Positions 1 to 9,712 are shown, counted from the stretch's first letter. The stretch: DNA of 64,000 nt from Marisediminitalea alba (GCF_002993365.1 NZ_PVNP01000054.1:20180-84179); one strand, 5' to 3'. The notes: a model not told the origin generated them from the letters alone. Made by a program: numbers and translations.

Positions 1-860
1 AGCATGTCTTCAGTCAGGTTCATCAGATCGTTGTAATCTGCGTAAGCCTGATAGAATTCCAGCATGGTAAATTCCGGATTGTGACGGGTAGATAGCCCTT
101 CGTTACGGAAGTTACGGTTAATCTCGAATACACGTTCAAAGCCACCTACAACCAGACGCTTAAGGTACAGTTCTGGTGCGATACGTAAATACATATCGAT
201 ATCGAGCGAGTTGTGATGCGTCACAAACGGTTTCGCTGTCGCCCCGCCCGGAATAACCTGTAACATGGGCGTTTCTACTTCAATGTAGTTACGGGTGGTG
301 AGGAAATTACGGATACCGTTAACGATTTTGCTGCGCACCACAAAGGTCTCGCGGGTCTTTTCACTGGTGATAAGGTCCACGTAACGCTGACGATACTTGG
401 TTTCCTGGTCGGTTAAACCATGGAACTTTTCAGGTAACGGGCGCAGTGATTTGGTCAGCAGTTCGTAGCTGGCCATGTTCACATATAAATCGCCTTTACC
501 GGATTTGTGTAATGCACCGGCCACGCCAATGATGTCACCAATATCCAGTGACCCATAGCGGGCTTTGATGTCTTTTTGCGTGGCTTTATCAGCATAAGCC
601 TGAATGCGGCCGGTCATGTCCTGTAACAACAGGAACGGGCCACGCTTGGCCATTACACGGCCTGCGATACTGACCTGGTTGTCCTGGGTTTCGAGGGTTT
701 CTTTATCCAGCTCACCGAACTGACCTTGCAGTTCCTCGGCGTAATTTTCGCGACGGAAGCCATTCGGAAAACCGTTAGCGCGACAGTTTTCGCGGATAGC
801 GCTTAATTTGGCGCGGCGCTCGGCAATCAGTTTATTTTCGTCGAGTTGTTGTTCGCTCAT
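1..860 (-). CDS. lysS: Lysyl-tRNA synthetase, N-terminal part (cut by window edge)
   Basis: Class II lysyl-tRNA synthetase, which charges tRNA-Lys in the cytoplasm. The minus-strand reading frame starts at the ATG at 860 (protein begins [16 protein letters not shown]) and runs off the left edge, giving about 286 of the roughly 500 residues usual for the family. The visible part has the OB-fold anticodon-binding domain ([22 protein letters not shown]) and the start of the catalytic core, including RYVDLI, the class II motif 1 region ending in VETPML, and the motif 2 stretch [15 protein letters not shown]. It lies 25 bp downstream of prfB on the same strand, the usual prfB-lysS arrangement in gammaproteobacteria. 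This is host chromosome, not ICE. Confidence 0.96.
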   Translation of the reverse strand, partial: MSEQQLDENKLIAERRAKLSAIRENCRANGFPNGFRRENYAEELQGQFGELDKETLETQDNQVSIAGRVMAKRGPFLLLQDMTGRIQAYADKATQKDIKARYGSLDIGDIIGVAGALHKSGKGDLYVNMASYELLTKSLRPLPEKFHGLTDQETKYRQRYVDLITSEKTRETFVVRSKIVNGIRNFLTTRNYIEVETPMLQVIPGGATAKPFVTHHNSLDIDMYLRIAPELYLKRLVVGGFERVFEINRNFRNEGLSTRHNPEFTMLEFYQAYADYNDLMNLTEDM

Positions 861-885
861 AGTCTGTTCACTTAAAGTTGAGTTA

Positions 886-1984
886 CTACAGCCCCGATTT
901 CAGGCTGGCTTCTATAAATTTATCTAACCCACCGTCCAGAACGGCCTGGGTATTACGGGTTTCAACACCGGTGCGCAAATCCTTAATGCGCGAGTCATCC
1001 AGCACGTAAGAGCGGATCTGACTGCCCCAGCCGATATCGGATTTGTTGTCTTCCATGGCTTGCTTTTCGGCATTTTGCTTTTGCAGTTCAAACTCATAGA
1101 GTTTGGCTTTTAACTGCTTCATCGCCTGATCTTTGTTTTTATGCTGTGAACGGTCATTCTGACACTGCACCACAATACCCGTAGGTTCGTGGGTAATTCG
1201 TACCGCCGAGTCGGTCCGGTTAACGTGCTGACCACCAGCACCAGAGGCACGGTAGGTGTCTATGCGTAAATCAGACGGATTGATATCGATTTCAATATCA
1301 TCATCAATTTCAGGGTAAACAAAGGCCGACGCAAAAGAAGTGTGGCGGCGGTTACCCGAGTCAAAAGGCGACTTACGTACCAGACGATGAACACCGGTTT
1401 CGGTGCGTAGCCAACCAAAGGCATACTCGCCTTCAAAGCGTACGGTAGCACTTTTAATGCCTGCCACGTCGCCATCAGAGACCTCAATAAGTTCGGTTTT
1501 AAAGCCGTGCTCTTCACCCCAGCGCAGGTACATTCTGAGCAGCATATTGGCCCAGTCCTGGGCTTCGGTACCACCAGAGCCAGACTGAATATCCAGATAG
1601 CAGTCGCAGGTATCATTCGGGCCGGCGAACATACGGCGAAACTCAAGGGTTTCCAGTTGCGCGATCAGGCCATCTAACTCATCCTGCGCCTCGACGAAGG
1701 TTTCTTCATCTTCGGCTTCAACGGCCAGCTCGACCAGGCCATCAACGTCTTCGGCACCTTGTTCCAGGTTAACAATGGTTTCTACCACCTGTTCCAGGGC
1801 GACTTTTTCTTTGCCAAGTGCCTGAGCTCGCTCGGGCTCATTCCACACGTCGGGACTTTCGAGTTCGCGGTTAACTTCTTCTAAGCGCTCTGACTTTACA
1901 TCAAAGTCAAAGATACCCCCGAAGCGCTGCAGTACGCTCACGGATATCCCGAATCGCATTTAGCACAGGGTTTACTTCAAACAT
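886..1984 (-). CDS. prfB: Peptide chain release factor 2, with programmed +1 frameshift
   Basis: RF2 recognises UGA and UAA stop codons and releases the peptide on the ribosome. Translation starts at the ATG at 1984 ([25 protein letters not shown], 25 codons), meets an in-frame TGA at 1909-1907 and continues in the +1 frame as [12 protein letters not shown] to the stop at 886. The tripeptide region SPF, which reads the stop codon, is seen in [12 protein letters not shown], and the catalytic GGQ in [15 protein letters not shown] start at 1959 in the downstream frame would drop the conserved N-terminus, so the frameshifted product is preferred. It sits upstream of lysS. Confidence 0.96.
1906..1921 (-). 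promoter_or_regulatory. prfB programmed +1 frameshift site
   Basis: On the coding strand the sequence reads CGG GGG TAT CTT TGA C. The CTT-TGA-C slippery stop and an internal Shine-Dalgarno-like GGGG a few bases upstream match the well-known RF2 autoregulatory site. When RF2 is scarce the ribosome shifts +1 on CTT, reads GAC and makes full-length RF2. The first base of the upstream purine run is C here, where the common form has A. Confidence 0.93.
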
Positions 1985-2085
1985 AATGACCTTTTAACTG
2001 ATTCATTTTTAAGGGCACGGATAGTACCGGATTTGGCCTGCTTTTAACAGTCGTTTTGTATGCAAAGTGCGCAGACAGAGTGCTG

Positions 2086-2658
2086 TTAATCCTTAAGCTT
2101 TTCAGCCATGGAGACCACTTGCGAGGCTAAGTTAGCTAACTGCTTCTTAGCGGTTTCGTCGGTAAGCTTGCCCGCTTCGTCGAGCTTGTCGGCCGCTTTG
2201 GCTACCGACACCTGCGCAGGCGTCACCACGCACATCAGGTTTTGCATCAGCATGCGAAGTAACATCAGCACACGCATGCCACCCAGCGCGCCTGGCGAAG
2301 CGGCCATCAAACCAACTACTTTGTTTTTGTAGGCGGCCAACACGGCTTCATCACCGGCTTTGCGCGACGCCCAGTCGATGGCATTTTTCAGCACCGCCGG
2401 ATAACTGCTGTTGTACTCCGGGCTGGCAATTAAAAAGGCATCGTGATCGATAAGCAGTTGTTTAAATGCCTGGGCCCGTTCAGGAATACCGTACTCGTCT
2501 TCCTCATCCTGGTTAAAGATTGGCATCGCATAGTCAGCCAGATTGATTACCGTAACCTCTGCGCCCGCTTCGCGCGCGGCATCGGCGGCATTTTCCACCA
2601 ACGCCTGATTTAATGAGCCGCTACGGGTGCTACCTGAGAATGCCAGTACTTTAACCAT
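2086..2658 (-). CDS. NAD(P)H-dependent FMN reductase family (flavodoxin fold)
   Basis: 190-residue cytoplasmic flavoprotein of the NADPH-dependent FMN reductase/ChrR-YieF type, which reduces flavin, quinones or similar acceptors with NAD(P)H. The N-terminus (VKVLAFSGSTRSGSLNQAL) is the phosphate-binding loop for FMN, and SPEYNSSYPAVLKNAIDW is the conserved family signature around residues 79-96. Length is normal. The start at 2658 has a purine run upstream (AAGGAAG). It stands alone between argS and prfB on the same strand. The physiological substrate cannot be read from the sequence. Confidence 0.88.
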   Translation of the reverse strand: MVKVLAFSGSTRSGSLNQALVENAADAAREAGAEVTVINLADYAMPIFNQDEEDEYGIPERAQAFKQLLIDHDAFLIASPEYNSSYPAVLKNAIDWASRKAGDEAVLAAYKNKVVGLMAASPGALGGMRVLMLLRMLMQNLMCVVTPAQVSVAKAADKLDEAGKLTDETAKKQLANLASQVVSMAEKLKD

Positions 2659-2702
2659 GATGTCTTCCTTATTAACAAAGTGAGTGTGGGCGTTTATCAG
2701 CC

Positions 2703-4436
2703 TTACATTTTTTCCAGTGTTTCGATGCCCAGCAGCTCAAGGCCCAGTTTCAGCTCCTTGGCAACCAGTGCCGACAAAGCTAAACGACTGTTCCGGGTGG
2801 CTTCAGGCACATCACTCTTTAATACCGGGCAAGCTTCATAAAAGCTCATAAAGTGGCTGGCCAAATCATATAAATAGCTACACAGCACATGAGGCGTTGC
2901 ATCACGGGCGACAACATTCAGTTGTTCTTCCAGTTGCAACAACTGCACCGCCAGGGCATGCTCCTGCGCATGTTCAATGCTAATAGTGGCATTCAGTGCG
3001 GTAGGGCTCACCTCAGCCTTGCGGAACAGGCTTTGTACCCGGGTGTATGCATATTGCAGATAAGGCGCAGTATTGCCTTCAAAGCTCAGCATGGTATCCC
3101 AGTTGAATACATAATCGGTGGTACGGTTTTTACTTAAATCGGCGTACTTAACGGCACCGATGCCCACTTTGCGGGCAACGTCGTTAAGTTCGTCAGCGGT
3201 TAAACCAGTATCTCTCTCGGCTAGCAATTTACGCGCACGCTCAACCGCTTCATCCAGTAGCTCTACCAGTTTAACGGTACCACCACTGCGCGTTTTAAAC
3301 GGTTTGCCGTCACTGCCGAGCATCATACCGAACGGGCAGTGCTCGTAAGTTTGTTCTGGTTGCATAAAGCCGGCTTTGCGGCCGACAATTTCAGTTTGTT
3401 TAAAGTGCAGCGCCTGGCGGGCATCGGTCAGGATCAGGGTGCGGTCTGCGCCCAATTTTCCGCTGCGATAGCGCATCGCCGCCAAATCTGTGGTCGCATA
3501 CAGGTATCCACCACCGGATTTTTGCACGATATACACTGCCGGGTTGCCTTCTTTGTCGGCCAGCTCTTCAAGGAACACCACCTGGGCGCCCTGATCTTCC
3601 ACAGCAATGCCCTTCTCTTTCAGCTCAGCTACCACGTGTGGCAGATCTTCGTTATAGGCGGATTCGCCCATAATGTCCTTGCGGGTCAGACTAACATTGA
3701 GTTTTTCATATACTTCTTCACTGTGCGAAATAGACACATCGATGAACAGATGCCATAGCTCGGCACACTGCTGGTCGCCGCTTTGCAGTTTCACTACATA
3801 TTCACGGGCCCGGTCGGCAAAGCCTTCTTCCTCGTCGAAACGGATTTTGGCTTCCCGGTAAAAGTTTTCCAGATCAGAAAGTGCGGTTTCGGCTACGGCA
3901 TTGGCGCTGAGTTTATCGCTTAAGTGCGCCAGCAGCATACCAAACTGCGTGCCCCAGTCGCCCATATGATTTTGGCGAATAACCTTATGGCCAAGAAACT
4001 CCAGCAGTTTAACCACCGCATCACCAATAATCGTGGTGCGCAGATGGCCAACGTGCATTTCTTTGGCCAGGTTGGGCGAAGAATAATCCACAACAACGGT
4101 TTGAGGCGCTTGCTCTCGTACCCCGAGCCGCGTGTCGTGCAATGCTTCATTACAGCTTTTTGCCAGCCAGTCGTCTGACAAATGGATATTAATAAATCCC
4201 GGGCCGGCAATTTCAAGTTTAGTGGCAACATCATCGAGTTTGACATGTTCAAGCACCTGTTGCGCGATATCACGAGGCTTTTGTTTTAACTGTTTTGCCA
4301 GTGCCATGGCACCATTAAACTGATATTCGCCAAATTCAGGCCGGCCACTGCGCGCTACAGGCACTGGCGCGTCGGCAACGCCCATATCTGCAAGTGCCTG
4401 GGAAAAACGGGTAATTAAAAGTGCATGTATATTCAT
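2703..4436 (-). CDS. argS: Arginyl-tRNA synthetase
   Basis: Class I synthetase that charges tRNA-Arg. Its 577 residues match the family. Features in order: the N-terminal additional domain ([23 protein letters not shown]), the HIGH motif as [12 protein letters not shown] around residue 133, the KMSK-region equivalent near [17 protein letters not shown] (the lysine motif is relaxed in many ArgRS), and the C-terminal DALR anticodon-binding domain ([20 protein letters not shown] onward). It lies only 8 bp downstream of prfC on the same strand, so the two may be cotranscribed from a promoter in or near the ICE end. Confidence 0.96.
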   Translation of the reverse strand: MNIHALLITRFSQALADMGVADAPVPVARSGRPEFGEYQFNGAMALAKQLKQKPRDIAQQVLEHVKLDDVATKLEIAGPGFINIHLSDDWLAKSCNEALHDTRLGVREQAPQTVVVDYSSPNLAKEMHVGHLRTTIIGDAVVKLLEFLGHKVIRQNHMGDWGTQFGMLLAHLSDKLSANAVAETALSDLENFYREAKIRFDEEEGFADRAREYVVKLQSGDQQCAELWHLFIDVSISHSEEVYEKLNVSLTRKDIMGESAYNEDLPHVVAELKEKGIAVEDQGAQVVFLEELADKEGNPAVYIVQKSGGGYLYATTDLAAMRYRSGKLGADRTLILTDARQALHFKQTEIVGRKAGFMQPEQTYEHCPFGMMLGSDGKPFKTRSGGTVKLVELLDEAVERARKLLAERDTGLTADELNDVARKVGIGAVKYADLSKNRTTDYVFNWDTMLSFEGNTAPYLQYAYTRVQSLFRKAEVSPTALNATISIEHAQEHALAVQLLQLEEQLNVVARDATPHVLCSYLYDLASHFMSFYEACPVLKSDVPEATRNSRLALSALVAKELKLGLELLGIETLEKM

Positions 4437-4444
4437 AGCGGTTG

Positions 4445-6034
4445 TTAGTGCTCGCGAGTGGTTTTAAATTCAATATCCGGATAACGTTCCTGCGCCAGTT
4501 GCAGGTTAACCATAGTCGGTGCGATATAGGTAAGATTATCACCACCGTCAAGGGCCAGGTTTTGCTCTGCTTTACGTCTGAATTCATCGAGCTTTTTGTC
4601 ACTATCCGAATAAACCCAGCGCGCGGTCGCAACGCTTACGTGCTCGTACAGGGCATCAACGTTGTACTCAGCTTTTAAACGGGCCACGACCACATCAAAC
4701 TGCAGCACCCCTACCGCACCCACAATCAAATCGTTATTGGCTAACGGGCGAAACACCTGCACAGCCCCTTCTTCGGAAAGCTGAATGAGGCCTTTTTGCA
4801 GTTGTTTTTGTTTAAGCGGGTCGCGCAGGCGAATGCGTTTAAATAGCTCTGGCGCAAAGTTAGGAATACCGGTAAAGCGGTAATCTTCACCCGAGGAGAA
4901 AGTGTCACCAATACGGATAGAGCCGTGATTATGCAGGCCGATAATGTCACCGGCGTAAGCTTCCTCGAGTAATGCCCGGTCGCCAGCTAAAAAGGTAAGC
5001 GCGTCGGAAATACGCACATCTTTACCAATCCGCGTATGACGCATTTTCATGCCTTTTTCGTATTTGCCTGAAACGATACGGCAAAACGCAATACGGTCGC
5101 GGTGTTTAGGGTCCATGTTAGCCTGGATCTTAAACACAAAGCCGCTGAACTTCGGCTCCAGTGCATCCACACTGCCTTTATCGGTTTCGCGACCTTGTGG
5201 CTGCGGTGCCCAGGCCACGAGCCCATCAAGCATATGATCCACACCAAAGTTACCAAGTGCGGTACCGAAAAAGACCGGGGTAATTTCACCCGCCAAAAAC
5301 AACTCCTGATCAAACTCGTTAGAAGCCCCCATGACCAGCTCAAGTTCATCCCGGAATTCAGCAGCCAGGCCATCGCCTACAGCGGCATCCAGCTCCGGGT
5401 TATCCAGCCCTTTGATGATCTGAACATCCTGAATGGTATGGCCCTGACCGGTTTTATACAAAATCGTTTCGTCACGATGAATGTGGTAAACCCCTTTAAA
5501 CTGCTTCCCACAGCCAATCGGCCAGGTCACCGGTGCGCAGGCAATGTTAAGTTCGGTTTCTACTTCATCCAGCAATTCCATGGGGTCGCGAATATCACGG
5601 TCCAGCTTGTTCATGAACGTGATGATCGGCGTATCCCGAAGACGGGTCACTTCCATCAGTTTGCGGGTGCGATCCTCAACCCCTTTCGCCGCATCAATCA
5701 CCATCAGACAGGAGTCAACGGCAGTCAGGGTGCGATAGGTATCTTCCGAAAAATCTTCGTGTCCGGGCGTGTCGAGCAGGTTGACCAGGTTATCACCGTA
5801 AGGAAACTGCATTACGGACGTGGTAACGGAGATCCCCCGCTCTTTTTCCATTTCCATCCAGTCGGATTTAGCATGCTGGCCGGACTTTTTACCTTTAACG
5901 GTACCGGCGGTCTGCAATGCTTGTCCGTATAATAGCACTTTTTCGGTGATGGTTGTTTTACCGGCGTCCGGGTGCGAGATGATAGCAAAGGTCCTTCGCT
6001 TATTGATTTCATTAAGAAAATCTTGGTTTGCCAT
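4445..6034 (-). CDS. prfC: Peptide chain release factor 3 (SXT/R391 integration gene)
   Basis: RF3 is the translational GTPase that removes RF1/RF2 from the ribosome after termination. The protein has 529 residues with all G motifs: SHPDAGKTT (G1), the switch region [18 protein letters not shown] (G3) and NKLD (G4). SXT/R391 ICEs integrate into the 5' end of prfC and supply a replacement first stretch and promoter, so the gene stays expressed. Here the N-terminus [16 protein letters not shown] is intact and the ICE gene setR begins 256 bp upstream. The exact crossover within the first codons cannot be placed without the other ICE end or an empty site. Confidence 0.96.
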   Translation of the reverse strand: MANQDFLNEINKRRTFAIISHPDAGKTTITEKVLLYGQALQTAGTVKGKKSGQHAKSDWMEMEKERGISVTTSVMQFPYGDNLVNLLDTPGHEDFSEDTYRTLTAVDSCLMVIDAAKGVEDRTRKLMEVTRLRDTPIITFMNKLDRDIRDPMELLDEVETELNIACAPVTWPIGCGKQFKGVYHIHRDETILYKTGQGHTIQDVQIIKGLDNPELDAAVGDGLAAEFRDELELVMGASNEFDQELFLAGEITPVFFGTALGNFGVDHMLDGLVAWAPQPQGRETDKGSVDALEPKFSGFVFKIQANMDPKHRDRIAFCRIVSGKYEKGMKMRHTRIGKDVRISDALTFLAGDRALLEEAYAGDIIGLHNHGSIRIGDTFSSGEDYRFTGIPNFAPELFKRIRLRDPLKQKQLQKGLIQLSEEGAVQVFRPLANNDLIVGAVGVLQFDVVVARLKAEYNVDALYEHVSVATARWVYSDSDKKLDEFRRKAEQNLALDGGDNLTYIAPTMVNLQLAQERYPDIEFKTTREH

Positions 6035-6060
6035 GTATAAATTCTTTTAGTTTGTACACG
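5990..6060. other. Probable ICE-chromosome attachment junction at prfC 5' end
   Basis: Placed by knowledge of the family: SXT/R391 ICEs recombine at a short (about 17 bp) core near the start of prfC, and setR lies at this end of the integrated element. Host-like sequence (argS, the body of prfC) is on the left, and ICE regulatory genes start at 6291 on the right. The non-coding stretch 6035-6290 holds no ORF I trust and must contain the promoter now driving prfC. A TTGACA-like element at 6106-6111 on the minus strand has no convincing -10 partner. Boundaries are approximate. Confidence 0.45.
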
Positions 6061-6290
6061 GATTTGTACACACTTTTGGAAGTACTCTCTTTTCAGTTCT
6101 TCGCTTGTCAAATCCGTCGTGTTAATCGTAATTGGCCGCTATTTTCGCTGATCTTGACTTTATAAACAATCAATGGTTATCTAATCGGTTACCATTTACT
6201 CTCAGCGTGCGCCAATGCTCAGTTGTAGCTGTTTGCAATCGTTGCTTCTTCAGCTCATGAACAACTGTGGCTAAACCACAAATTCCTTCG

Positions 6291-6938
6291 CTACCAAAAA
6301 TCGATGATAGCTTGTCGTACTACACCAATGATGGTGCAGTTGCCGTTGATCGGTATTGCAGGGTATTGCGGGTTCAAAGGTTTTAGGTACTTCTGTTCAC
6401 CATCAATAACCAACTGCTTAAAGGTTGCTTCTTTCGAATCATCCAAACGCGCAACAACCAATGAACCTGATGAATAAGGTAACTCAGGATCAACAACGAT
6501 CACTGCTCCCTCAGGTATGGATTTTTTTCCGCTTGGATTTTCCATACTGTCGCCTTTTACGCGAAGTGCGAAACAACCCTCATGTGCTTTCCCAGTGACT
6601 TCACGCCACTCCTCAGCATCTTCATGGGCAAATCCCTCCGCTATTTCAGTCCAATCACCGGCCTGAACCCAGTTAATGAGAGGAATACTCCCTTTAATAT
6701 CAGGCCCGACTTCTACATTACCGACCCCCAAGCCAATCTCGCCATCACCTGTGGCGAGCCAATGAGCATTCACGCGAAGTGCCTCCGCGATCTGCATGGT
6801 GTAACGAGACCTAGCCGATTTACCAGAGCAAATCTGGCTGATCGACTGCTGTTTGATACCAATGCGGCGAGCCAACTCAGACTGAGTCACCCCAGTAAGC
6901 TGCAAGGCATGGTTTAGTCGTTCGGATAAAGTTTTCAT
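6291..6938 (-). CDS. setR: SetR, CI/LexA-type ICE master repressor
   Basis: 215-residue repressor that keeps the ICE quiescent and is inactivated by RecA-stimulated self-cleavage after DNA damage. The N-terminal helix-turn-helix spans about residues 17-41 (TQSELARRIGIKQQSISQIC). The C-terminal S24 peptidase domain has the Ala-Gly cleavage site at A93-G94 (WVQAGDW), nucleophile S131 (GDSMENPS) and general base K174 (EATFKQL). It is divergent from the Cro-like gene across an operator region at 6950-7044. Its promoter places the transcript start at or within a few bases of the ATG at 6938, and no Shine-Dalgarno sequence is visible, so the message looks leaderless. Confidence 0.95.
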   Translation of the reverse strand: MKTLSERLNHALQLTGVTQSELARRIGIKQQSISQICSGKSARSRYTMQIAEALRVNAHWLATGDGEIGLGVGNVEVGPDIKGSIPLINWVQAGDWTEIAEGFAHEDAEEWREVTGKAHEGCFALRVKGDSMENPSGKKSIPEGAVIVVDPELPYSSGSLVVARLDDSKEATFKQLVIDGEQKYLKPLNPQYPAIPINGNCTIIGVVRQAIIDFW

Positions 6939-6946
6939 AAGCCCGT

Positions 6947-6975
6947 ATTCTACAAATAAAACTGTAGCCTTTCAA
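6947..6975 (-). promoter_or_regulatory. setR promoter
   Basis: Read on the minus strand: -35 TTGAAA (6975-6970), 17-bp spacer, -10 TAGAAT (6952-6947). Transcription would start near 6940, one or two bases before the setR ATG. Operator 6950-6967 overlaps the -10 and fills the spacer, and operator 6973-6990 overlaps the -35, so SetR or the Cro-like protein bound there would shut off setR. Confidence 0.7.
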
Positions 6976-7044
6976 CAATTTTAACTGTTGACTAATCTAC
7001 AGTTTAAACTGTAACATTCAATCTTGTAACAGTTATTATTGTAA
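6950..7044. promoter_or_regulatory. Four SetR/Cro operators
   Basis: Four 18-bp dyads with the pattern Y-W-ACA, 8 bases, TGT-W-R: 6950-6967 (CTACAAATAAAACTGTAG), 6973-6990 (CAACAATTTTAACTGTTG), 6997-7014 (CTACAGTTTAAACTGTAA, with a perfect 16-bp palindrome at 6998-7013) and 7027-7044 (TAACAGTTATTATTGTAA). Start-to-start spacings are 23, 24 and 30 bp, about two to three helical turns. The layout matches a lambda-like switch between divergent setR and the Cro-like gene. Published SXT work also describes several SetR operators in this gap. Confidence 0.82.
6988..7015 (+). promoter_or_regulatory. Rightward promoter of the Cro-like/setDC operon
   Basis: -35 TTGACT at 6988-6993, a 16-bp spacer, -10 TGTAAC at 7010-7015 (four of six consensus bases). 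The third operator (6997-7014) covers the spacer and -10, and the second overlaps the -35, so occupied operators would block this promoter. It would drive the Cro-like gene and, by read-through, the chain of plus-strand genes to setC. Confidence 0.55.
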
Positions 7045-7055
7045 CAGGAGACGGT

Positions 7056-7307
7056 ATGGAAGTGTTCAACACAACACAAAAACATCTCCGCCGTGCCATT
7101 GACTTGGTCGGCGGGCAATCAGCATTAGCACGAGCCATCAACTCAAAACAGCAAAACGTCTGGTTTTGGTTGAATAAATCAGGGCGTGTTCCCGCTGAAT
7201 TCGTTTTACCCATCGAACAAGCTACGCAAGGACAGGTAACCCGATCTCAGTTAAGACCGGACATCTACCCCGAATGCCCAAGCGAGCTGAAAGCCAGTAA
7301 CCAGTAG
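7056..7307 (+). CDS. croS: Cro-like regulator (s086/croS homologue)
   Basis: 83-residue DNA-binding protein of the Cro/YdaS type. The helix-turn-helix is seen in GGQSALARAINSKQQNVWFWLN (residues about 19-40). By position and size it is the Cro partner of SetR in SXT/R391 ICEs, expected to repress setR and favour transfer. It starts at ATG 7056 with a good ribosome site (AGGAG at 7046-7050, 5 bp spacing). It is the first gene of the plus-strand regulatory operon. Confidence 0.85.
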   Translation: MEVFNTTQKHLRRAIDLVGGQSALARAINSKQQNVWFWLNKSGRVPAEFVLPIEQATQGQVTRSQLRPDIYPECPSELKASNQ

Positions 7308-7362
7308 GATTAAGGGCAAGTAATGGTCAGCATTTTACGTAAACACAGAAGCGAGTACCTCC

Positions 7363-8232
7363 ATGCGTGATTATGGCAAGGTCTATACCCGCTTTTGGCT
7401 AAAGCAAAACGTTTTGTCCTGGAGTGACTCTGCGAAGTTGCTAGGACTGTATTTGCTTACATGCCCACATTGTAATTTGCTTGGCTGCTTTCGACTGCCG
7501 ATTGGTTACGTTGCTTCTGACTTGAACTGGGATGAGCAACAGGTTGCCAAGGCGTTAAGTGAGTTAGAACAAGATCAGTTCCTGATTCGTTGCGAGGAAT
7601 CCGGTTGGACTTTGATTCGAAGCTTTCTGAAGCACAACCCAATCGAAAACCCAAACCAAGGTAAGGCAGCCTTTCGGTTGCTTAAAGATGTACCTGCCGA
7701 CTTCGTTGGTATGGCATCGCTTTTGAAATCTCTTGCCGCTTTTCAAGCTCGGCTACCAGAAGAATTTTCATCATTGTTTATGCCTGATGGCAACCCGGTA
7801 AGGGACTCTCAACGGTCGGATGACTCTGAGAGAAGCAATAAACCAACAGTTAAAACTGTTGACCACATACAGTTTGAAGACTTCTGGGATGTACAAATAC
7901 GCAAAGAAAAAAAAGCGAAAGCCAAAGAAGAATGGCTACGCATGGGCCTCAATGAAGACCATGAACTCGCCTTGGAAGTGCTAACACGCTGGAAAGAGCA
8001 ACGAGACAACCGATTGCAGTATCAAGATCGGACTAAGACCCCTATGCCACATAACTGGCTTTTAAACCGGCAATGGGAAGACGAGTACGTTCGCATTGAT
8101 GAAGTACAGCAATCATCGACGAGCCTAAAGGGCAGCAATCACCAATTGAATATTGAAGAAAGCAATCGTCGCATCGCTGAAAGCTGGGCCGGACCAGGTA
8201 TTCGGGAGGTTCGTTCAAGTGCAGGAGGTTGA
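7363..8232 (+). CDS. Replication-initiator-like N-terminal domain protein (conserved ICE gene)
   Basis: 289 residues. The first about 110 residues (RDYGKVYTRFWLKQNVLSWSDSAKLL onward) look like the winged-helix N-terminal domain of phage replisome-organiser/replication-initiator proteins. The middle is a low-complexity linker rich in S, D and R, followed by a conserved-looking segment (FEDFWDVQIRKEKKAKAKEEWLRMGL) that recurs in phage DnaT/DnaD-like proteins. It occupies the position of the conserved SXT gene after the Cro-like gene. No strong ribosome site precedes the ATG. Role unknown; a link to ICE replication is inference. Confidence 0.7.
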   Translation: MRDYGKVYTRFWLKQNVLSWSDSAKLLGLYLLTCPHCNLLGCFRLPIGYVASDLNWDEQQVAKALSELEQDQFLIRCEESGWTLIRSFLKHNPIENPNQGKAAFRLLKDVPADFVGMASLLKSLAAFQARLPEEFSSLFMPDGNPVRDSQRSDDSERSNKPTVKTVDHIQFEDFWDVQIRKEKKAKAKEEWLRMGLNEDHELALEVLTRWKEQRDNRLQYQDRTKTPMPHNWLLNRQWEDEYVRIDEVQQSSTSLKGSNHQLNIEESNRRIAESWAGPGIREVRSSAGG

Positions 8233-8881
8233 TAAACGCGAGTTTGCTGAAGTTTGGGGAGCAGCTTGGGCCATGTATGGCAAAAGCGTATCACCGCAAT
8301 TGCTATCCATCGCATTTGAAGCCCTTCGTGCTTATAGCATTGAAGAAGTGCGAATCGGTCTGACTCGGCATATTCAATCACCGGATACTGGGCAATTTTT
8401 TCCAAAGCCCGCTGACGTCATCAAGCATATCGATGGCAACTCGGGTTCAAGAGCCATGGTTGCTTGGAACAAAGTTGACAAGGCTGTTCGTCAGGTTGGC
8501 GCTTGGACATCCGTGATGTTTGACGATGCGCTTATCCACCGCGTGATTTCGGACATGGGGGGATGGGTTGAACTCTGCAAAGTTGATGACAGGGAATACC
8601 CCTTTAAGCAAAAAGAGTTTTTAACACGCTACCAGGCTTACTTGCTGCGGGACGAAGTGGGTGAATACCCAAGGCTATTACAGGGTATTGCAGACCATCA
8701 GAACCAGCAAAAAGGATTTGATATGCAAGCGCCTGTTGCCGTGGGTGACTGGTCAAAAGCGGCACAAGTTTACACGAGAGGCATCGCCAATTTTAGCGCA
8801 GTGCCTTTGAAAAGAATAAGCCCGAAAGCCATTCAGGCGCTTCTCGGAAATCAATTAGAGGACAAAAATGAAAACGATTAA
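8219..8881 (+). CDS. Conserved ICE protein, DUF6475-like
   Basis: About 220 residues of a family found in phages and ICEs beside replication-initiator-like genes. I do not recognise a catalytic motif. The segment DKREFAEVWGAAWAMYGKSVSPQLLSIAFEAL and the FFPKPADVIKHI motif are typical of the family. I chose the GTG at 8219 because GGGAGG lies 10 bp upstream and the overlap with the previous gene is then only 14 bp. An ATG at 8153 is in frame but would overlap by 80 bp. Probably cotranscribed with its neighbours. Confidence 0.65.
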   Translation: MQEVDKREFAEVWGAAWAMYGKSVSPQLLSIAFEALRAYSIEEVRIGLTRHIQSPDTGQFFPKPADVIKHIDGNSGSRAMVAWNKVDKAVRQVGAWTSVMFDDALIHRVISDMGGWVELCKVDDREYPFKQKEFLTRYQAYLLRDEVGEYPRLLQGIADHQNQQKGFDMQAPVAVGDWSKAAQVYTRGIANFSAVPLKRISPKAIQALLGNQLEDKNEND

Positions 8882-9416
8882 AGCAAAAACCGTTGCCCTA
8901 GTGATAGCCATGTCCGCAAGCACTTCAGTCTATGCGTTTCCGGGCTATCAGTGGGAAAAAGCAGCACAAAGTGTTGGTATTGATCCAGTCATGCTCTACG
9001 CCGTTGCCTTGGCTGAGTCAGCCTCACATCGAGGTCTTAACATGACCAGTCCATGGCCATACGCAATTCGCAATGGTTCAAACGCAACCTACGCCAAATC
9101 TAAGACAGAAGCGGAGCAACTGTTAAACCAGGCACTTCAAGAGAGTGAAAAATACCAGCTCGATATTGGCCTTATGCAAATCAATTTGCATTGGCATGGG
9201 CATCGAGTGAGCTCAGCAGCTGAACTGCTAGACCCCATCACCAACCTTACTGTCGGCTCCAGTATTTTGGCCGAAGCAATCAAGTCTTCACCAAACGATT
9301 TAGAGCTTGGCATAGGCCGCTATCACAGTTGGAACGAAGAGCGTGCACGCTGGTATGGGCAAAGAGTGCTTTCTATCTATCGCAATATTTTACATGAACT
9401 GGAGGTCCGTCAATGA
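8868..9416 (+). CDS. Lytic transglycosylase (SLT/VirB1-like)
   Basis: 182 residues with an N-terminal signal peptide (MKTIKAKTVALVIAMSASTSVYA) for export to the periplasm. The SLT fold is seen in DPVMLYAVALAESASHRG, where E in ALAES is the predicted catalytic glutamate, and in DIGLMQINLHWH, the usual GLMQIN motif. It should open peptidoglycan locally for the mating pore. A clear ribosome site (GAGGA) precedes ATG 8868, and the gene overlaps setD by an ATGA junction. This conserved ICE gene sits in the regulatory operon, not with the other tra genes. Confidence 0.88.
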   Translation: MKTIKAKTVALVIAMSASTSVYAFPGYQWEKAAQSVGIDPVMLYAVALAESASHRGLNMTSPWPYAIRNGSNATYAKSKTEAEQLLNQALQESEKYQLDIGLMQINLHWHGHRVSSAAELLDPITNLTVGSSILAEAIKSSPNDLELGIGRYHSWNEERARWYGQRVLSIYRNILHELEVRQ

Positions 9417-9712
9417 CAACCAATCAACAAGACTTCTATCAATTAAATTTGGCGTACCTACACGCAGCACGTGAATTGGCGCGCATTGATCCGCAAGAGG
9501 CGGTCTTGCGCTTTGGACTTACACGCGACGTGGTGGATGCACTTATTAATGCCGGTGTTGACGACCTGCAACGAGTGGCGACCTCATCATTCATGCTGTT
9601 TCAACCAAGGGGTAACCAAAGCCAACTGATTGAGATGGTGAAGAGCAAAGGTACAGGTATCCCAAGAATCGCTTATTTATTATCAACCCTAAACAACAAG
9701 GGGGATGCATGA
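9413..9712 (+). CDS. setD: SetD, FlhD-like transcription activator subunit
   Basis: 99-residue FlhD-like protein. With SetC it forms the SetCD complex that activates the tra, mobilisation and int genes of SXT/R391 ICEs. The start NQQDFYQLNLAYLHAARELARIDPQEAVLRFGL resembles FlhD, whose first half forms the dimer. It starts at ATG 9413 with GGAGG 7 bp upstream, overlapping the transglycosylase stop, and its stop overlaps the setC start, so translation of the pair is coupled. Confidence 0.92.
   Translation: MTTNQQDFYQLNLAYLHAARELARIDPQEAVLRFGLTRDVVDALINAGVDDLQRVATSSFMLFQPRGNQSQLIEMVKSKGTGIPRIAYLLSTLNNKGDA

Noticed and set aside
5102..5932. 276-residue plus-strand frame inside prfC
   Set aside because: Antisense to a conserved GTPase with all motifs intact; composition is that of a shadow frame.
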